Part shown: piece after piece, positions 63,342 through 64,000 of the stretch
How positions within the stretch are numbered: the stretch's first letter is position 1
Layout: every line of letters begins with the position of its first letter
Assembly (NCBI GenBank): GCA_016125425.1
Contig: WGLT01000011.1
Coordinates: forward strand, 1-64,000
Reading direction: 5' to 3'
Length of the DNA: 64,000 bases
Source of the DNA: Alphaproteobacteria bacterium
GTDB lineage: Bacteria > Pseudomonadota > Alphaproteobacteria > Caulobacterales > Parvularculaceae
The notes under the pieces: generated by a model
Database searches by the model: none
Told to the model about the DNA's origin: nothing
Seen by the model: the letters and a program-made list of their open reading frames with translations, nothing else
Position numbers and translations under genes: made by a program

Positions 63342-64000
63342 TCACCGACACAGGTTCTCGGCGTTCATTCCCTCGCCTGCGAGCTTCATGTCCGCAGGCA
63401 AGGCGCTCCATGCGGCCTCGATTGAAAGCTTCGCCTGCGAAATTTCTTTCTTGAAGCCGGGATAGGCGCGCTGCTTCCAGTCCGGCAGCGCCGTCTTTTC
63501 CGCAAGGCGCGCATCGATCAGTTTTTCGGCGCGGCCTAAGGCGAATCGCGCCCGCGCGAGATCCTGCGGGAAACCCCACCCTTGCGCATACATCAGCGCG
63601 AGATGGTAATACGATATCGGGTCCGATTTCGTCAGCGCGGCGTCGCAAAGAAGCCGTCGCACCTCGCCATGCGAGAGCCAGCGCGTCTGCTGATCGCCGT
63701 AATAGGCCTGCGCCTTTTGCGCCGCCTCGATCGTCGCCGGGCCGTAGTCGTTGTCGGGACCGTTGACGAAAGTCAGCCAGCCCATCGCTTCGAGACCATA
63801 CTGAATCGCCGTCGTCAGACTGCGCTCGGGCGCGCCGTTCGCGTCTCCGAAAGAGGCGAGTTTATCGAGCCGGCCGAGCGCCGCCCAGTTCTCAAGCTGC
63901 GCCATTGAGCCGGGCGATGTCTTTAACAGGCGCTCCTTGTCGAACGCCGCCGATATTCTTTCTTGGGGCGACAGCGCGGCGAGGCGCGTCTCGCTTTCCT
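63342..64000 (-). CDS. Sel1-like repeat / peptidoglycan-binding-like protein (partial, N-terminus beyond window)
   Basis: 219 codons are visible and the frame stays open to the window edge, so the start lies outside. An internal Met at 63905 is not taken as the start because the reading upstream (SPQERISAAFDKERLLKTSP) is coherent. Near residues 75-100 of the visible part is a stretch resembling a peptidoglycan-binding unit (GWLTFVNGPDNDYGPATIEA, QKAQAYYG). It is followed by a Sel1-like repeat (YYHLALMYAQGWGFPQDLAR). The C-terminus contains paired cysteines. It is probably an envelope-associated helical-repeat protein of unknown role. Confidence 0.7.
   Translation of the reverse strand, partial: ESETRLAALSPQERISAAFDKERLLKTSPGSMAQLENWAALGRLDKLASFGDANGAPERSLTTAIQYGLEAMGWLTFVNGPDNDYGPATIEAAQKAQAYYGDQQTRWLSHGEVRRLLCDAALTKSDPISYYHLALMYAQGWGFPQDLARARFALGRAEKLIDARLAEKTALPDWKQRAYPGFKKEISQAKLSIEAAWSALPADMKLAGEGMNAENLCR

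Noticed and set aside
1-64000. tRNA, rRNA, CRISPR or prophage features
   Set aside because: Reading the intergenic gaps showed no cloverleaf-like sequence, no spaced direct repeats and no phage structural or integrase genes; short tRNA-like folds cannot be excluded without a computed scan.

Overview
The window is a gene-dense, high-GC stretch of bacterial chromosome. It looks like an alphaproteobacterium, most likely of the Hyphomicrobiales (Rhizobiales). The support is a complete ccoNOQPGHIS (fixNOQP-GHIS) cluster next to an ALAS-type hemA, an Entner-Doudoroff zwf-pgl-edd cluster, NodT/OprM-style efflux, a neighbourhood of HDAC, xseB, dxs, tlyA and an RNA methyltransferase, and an NDUFAF6-like protein. 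A Methylocystaceae/Beijerinckiaceae-like host is possible, but that is inference. No rRNA or tRNA genes, CRISPR array or prophage was seen. The only mobile DNA is a possible IS630-type transposase start at the left edge.

Layout. 1-6.2 kb: IS edge, AdiC-like APC permease, TonB-dependent receptor with a clear intrinsic terminator, and a TPR-sulfotransferase. 6.3-10.3 kb: zwf-pgl-edd, converting glucose-6-phosphate to KDPG. 10.5-17.1 kb: a TetR regulator divergent from a complete tripartite RND pump (adaptor, permease, outer-membrane factor), with a promoter and overlapping palindrome between them. 17.1-27.5 kb: on the minus strand, ccoN-O-Q-P-G-H-I-S for the high-affinity cbb3 oxidase and its assembly, followed by ppsA. 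Good FixK/FNR boxes (TTGA-N6-TCAA) lie upstream of ccoN and, unexpectedly, between ccoS and ppsA. 28-31.2 kb: hemA, pdxH, aroC. 31.2-40.3 kb: three methyltransferase genes (tlyA, a TrmA/RumA-type enzyme, an orphan), an ICMT-like gene, a tiny membrane ORF, dxs, xseB, a TupA-like ATP-grasp gene, a histidine phosphatase and an HDAC-family deacetylase. 40.3-49.2 kb: M20 peptidase, a 5'-truncated ICMT remnant, small unknown genes, HSDL2-like SDR, metallophosphoesterase, acyl-CoA dehydrogenase, OPT transporter. 49.4-64 kb: tsaC, a predicted lipoprotein methyltransferase, FAD-linked oxidase, yaaA, glmS-galE, fumC, small ORFs, a GlnE homologue, NDUFAF6-like protein, superoxide dismutase and a partial Sel1-repeat protein.

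Working together, hemA supplies haem for the cbb3 oxidase, and the shared ccoN/hemA intergenic box would tie both to low oxygen. The second box would bring PEP synthase into the same response. The Entner-Doudoroff enzymes and PEP synthase connect sugar and pyruvate metabolism, and glmS-galE feed envelope sugar synthesis.

Most of the window is ordinary housekeeping DNA, and I did not find a clear new multi-gene system. The most unusual items are the full-length GlnE homologue, which by my manual alignment has lost the catalytic aspartate pairs of both nucleotidyltransferase domains; the FixK-type box before ppsA; a class I methyltransferase with a lipoprotein signal; and an ALAS with an inserted segment carrying a Cys-Pro dipeptide. 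Alignments were made by eye and no database search was possible.
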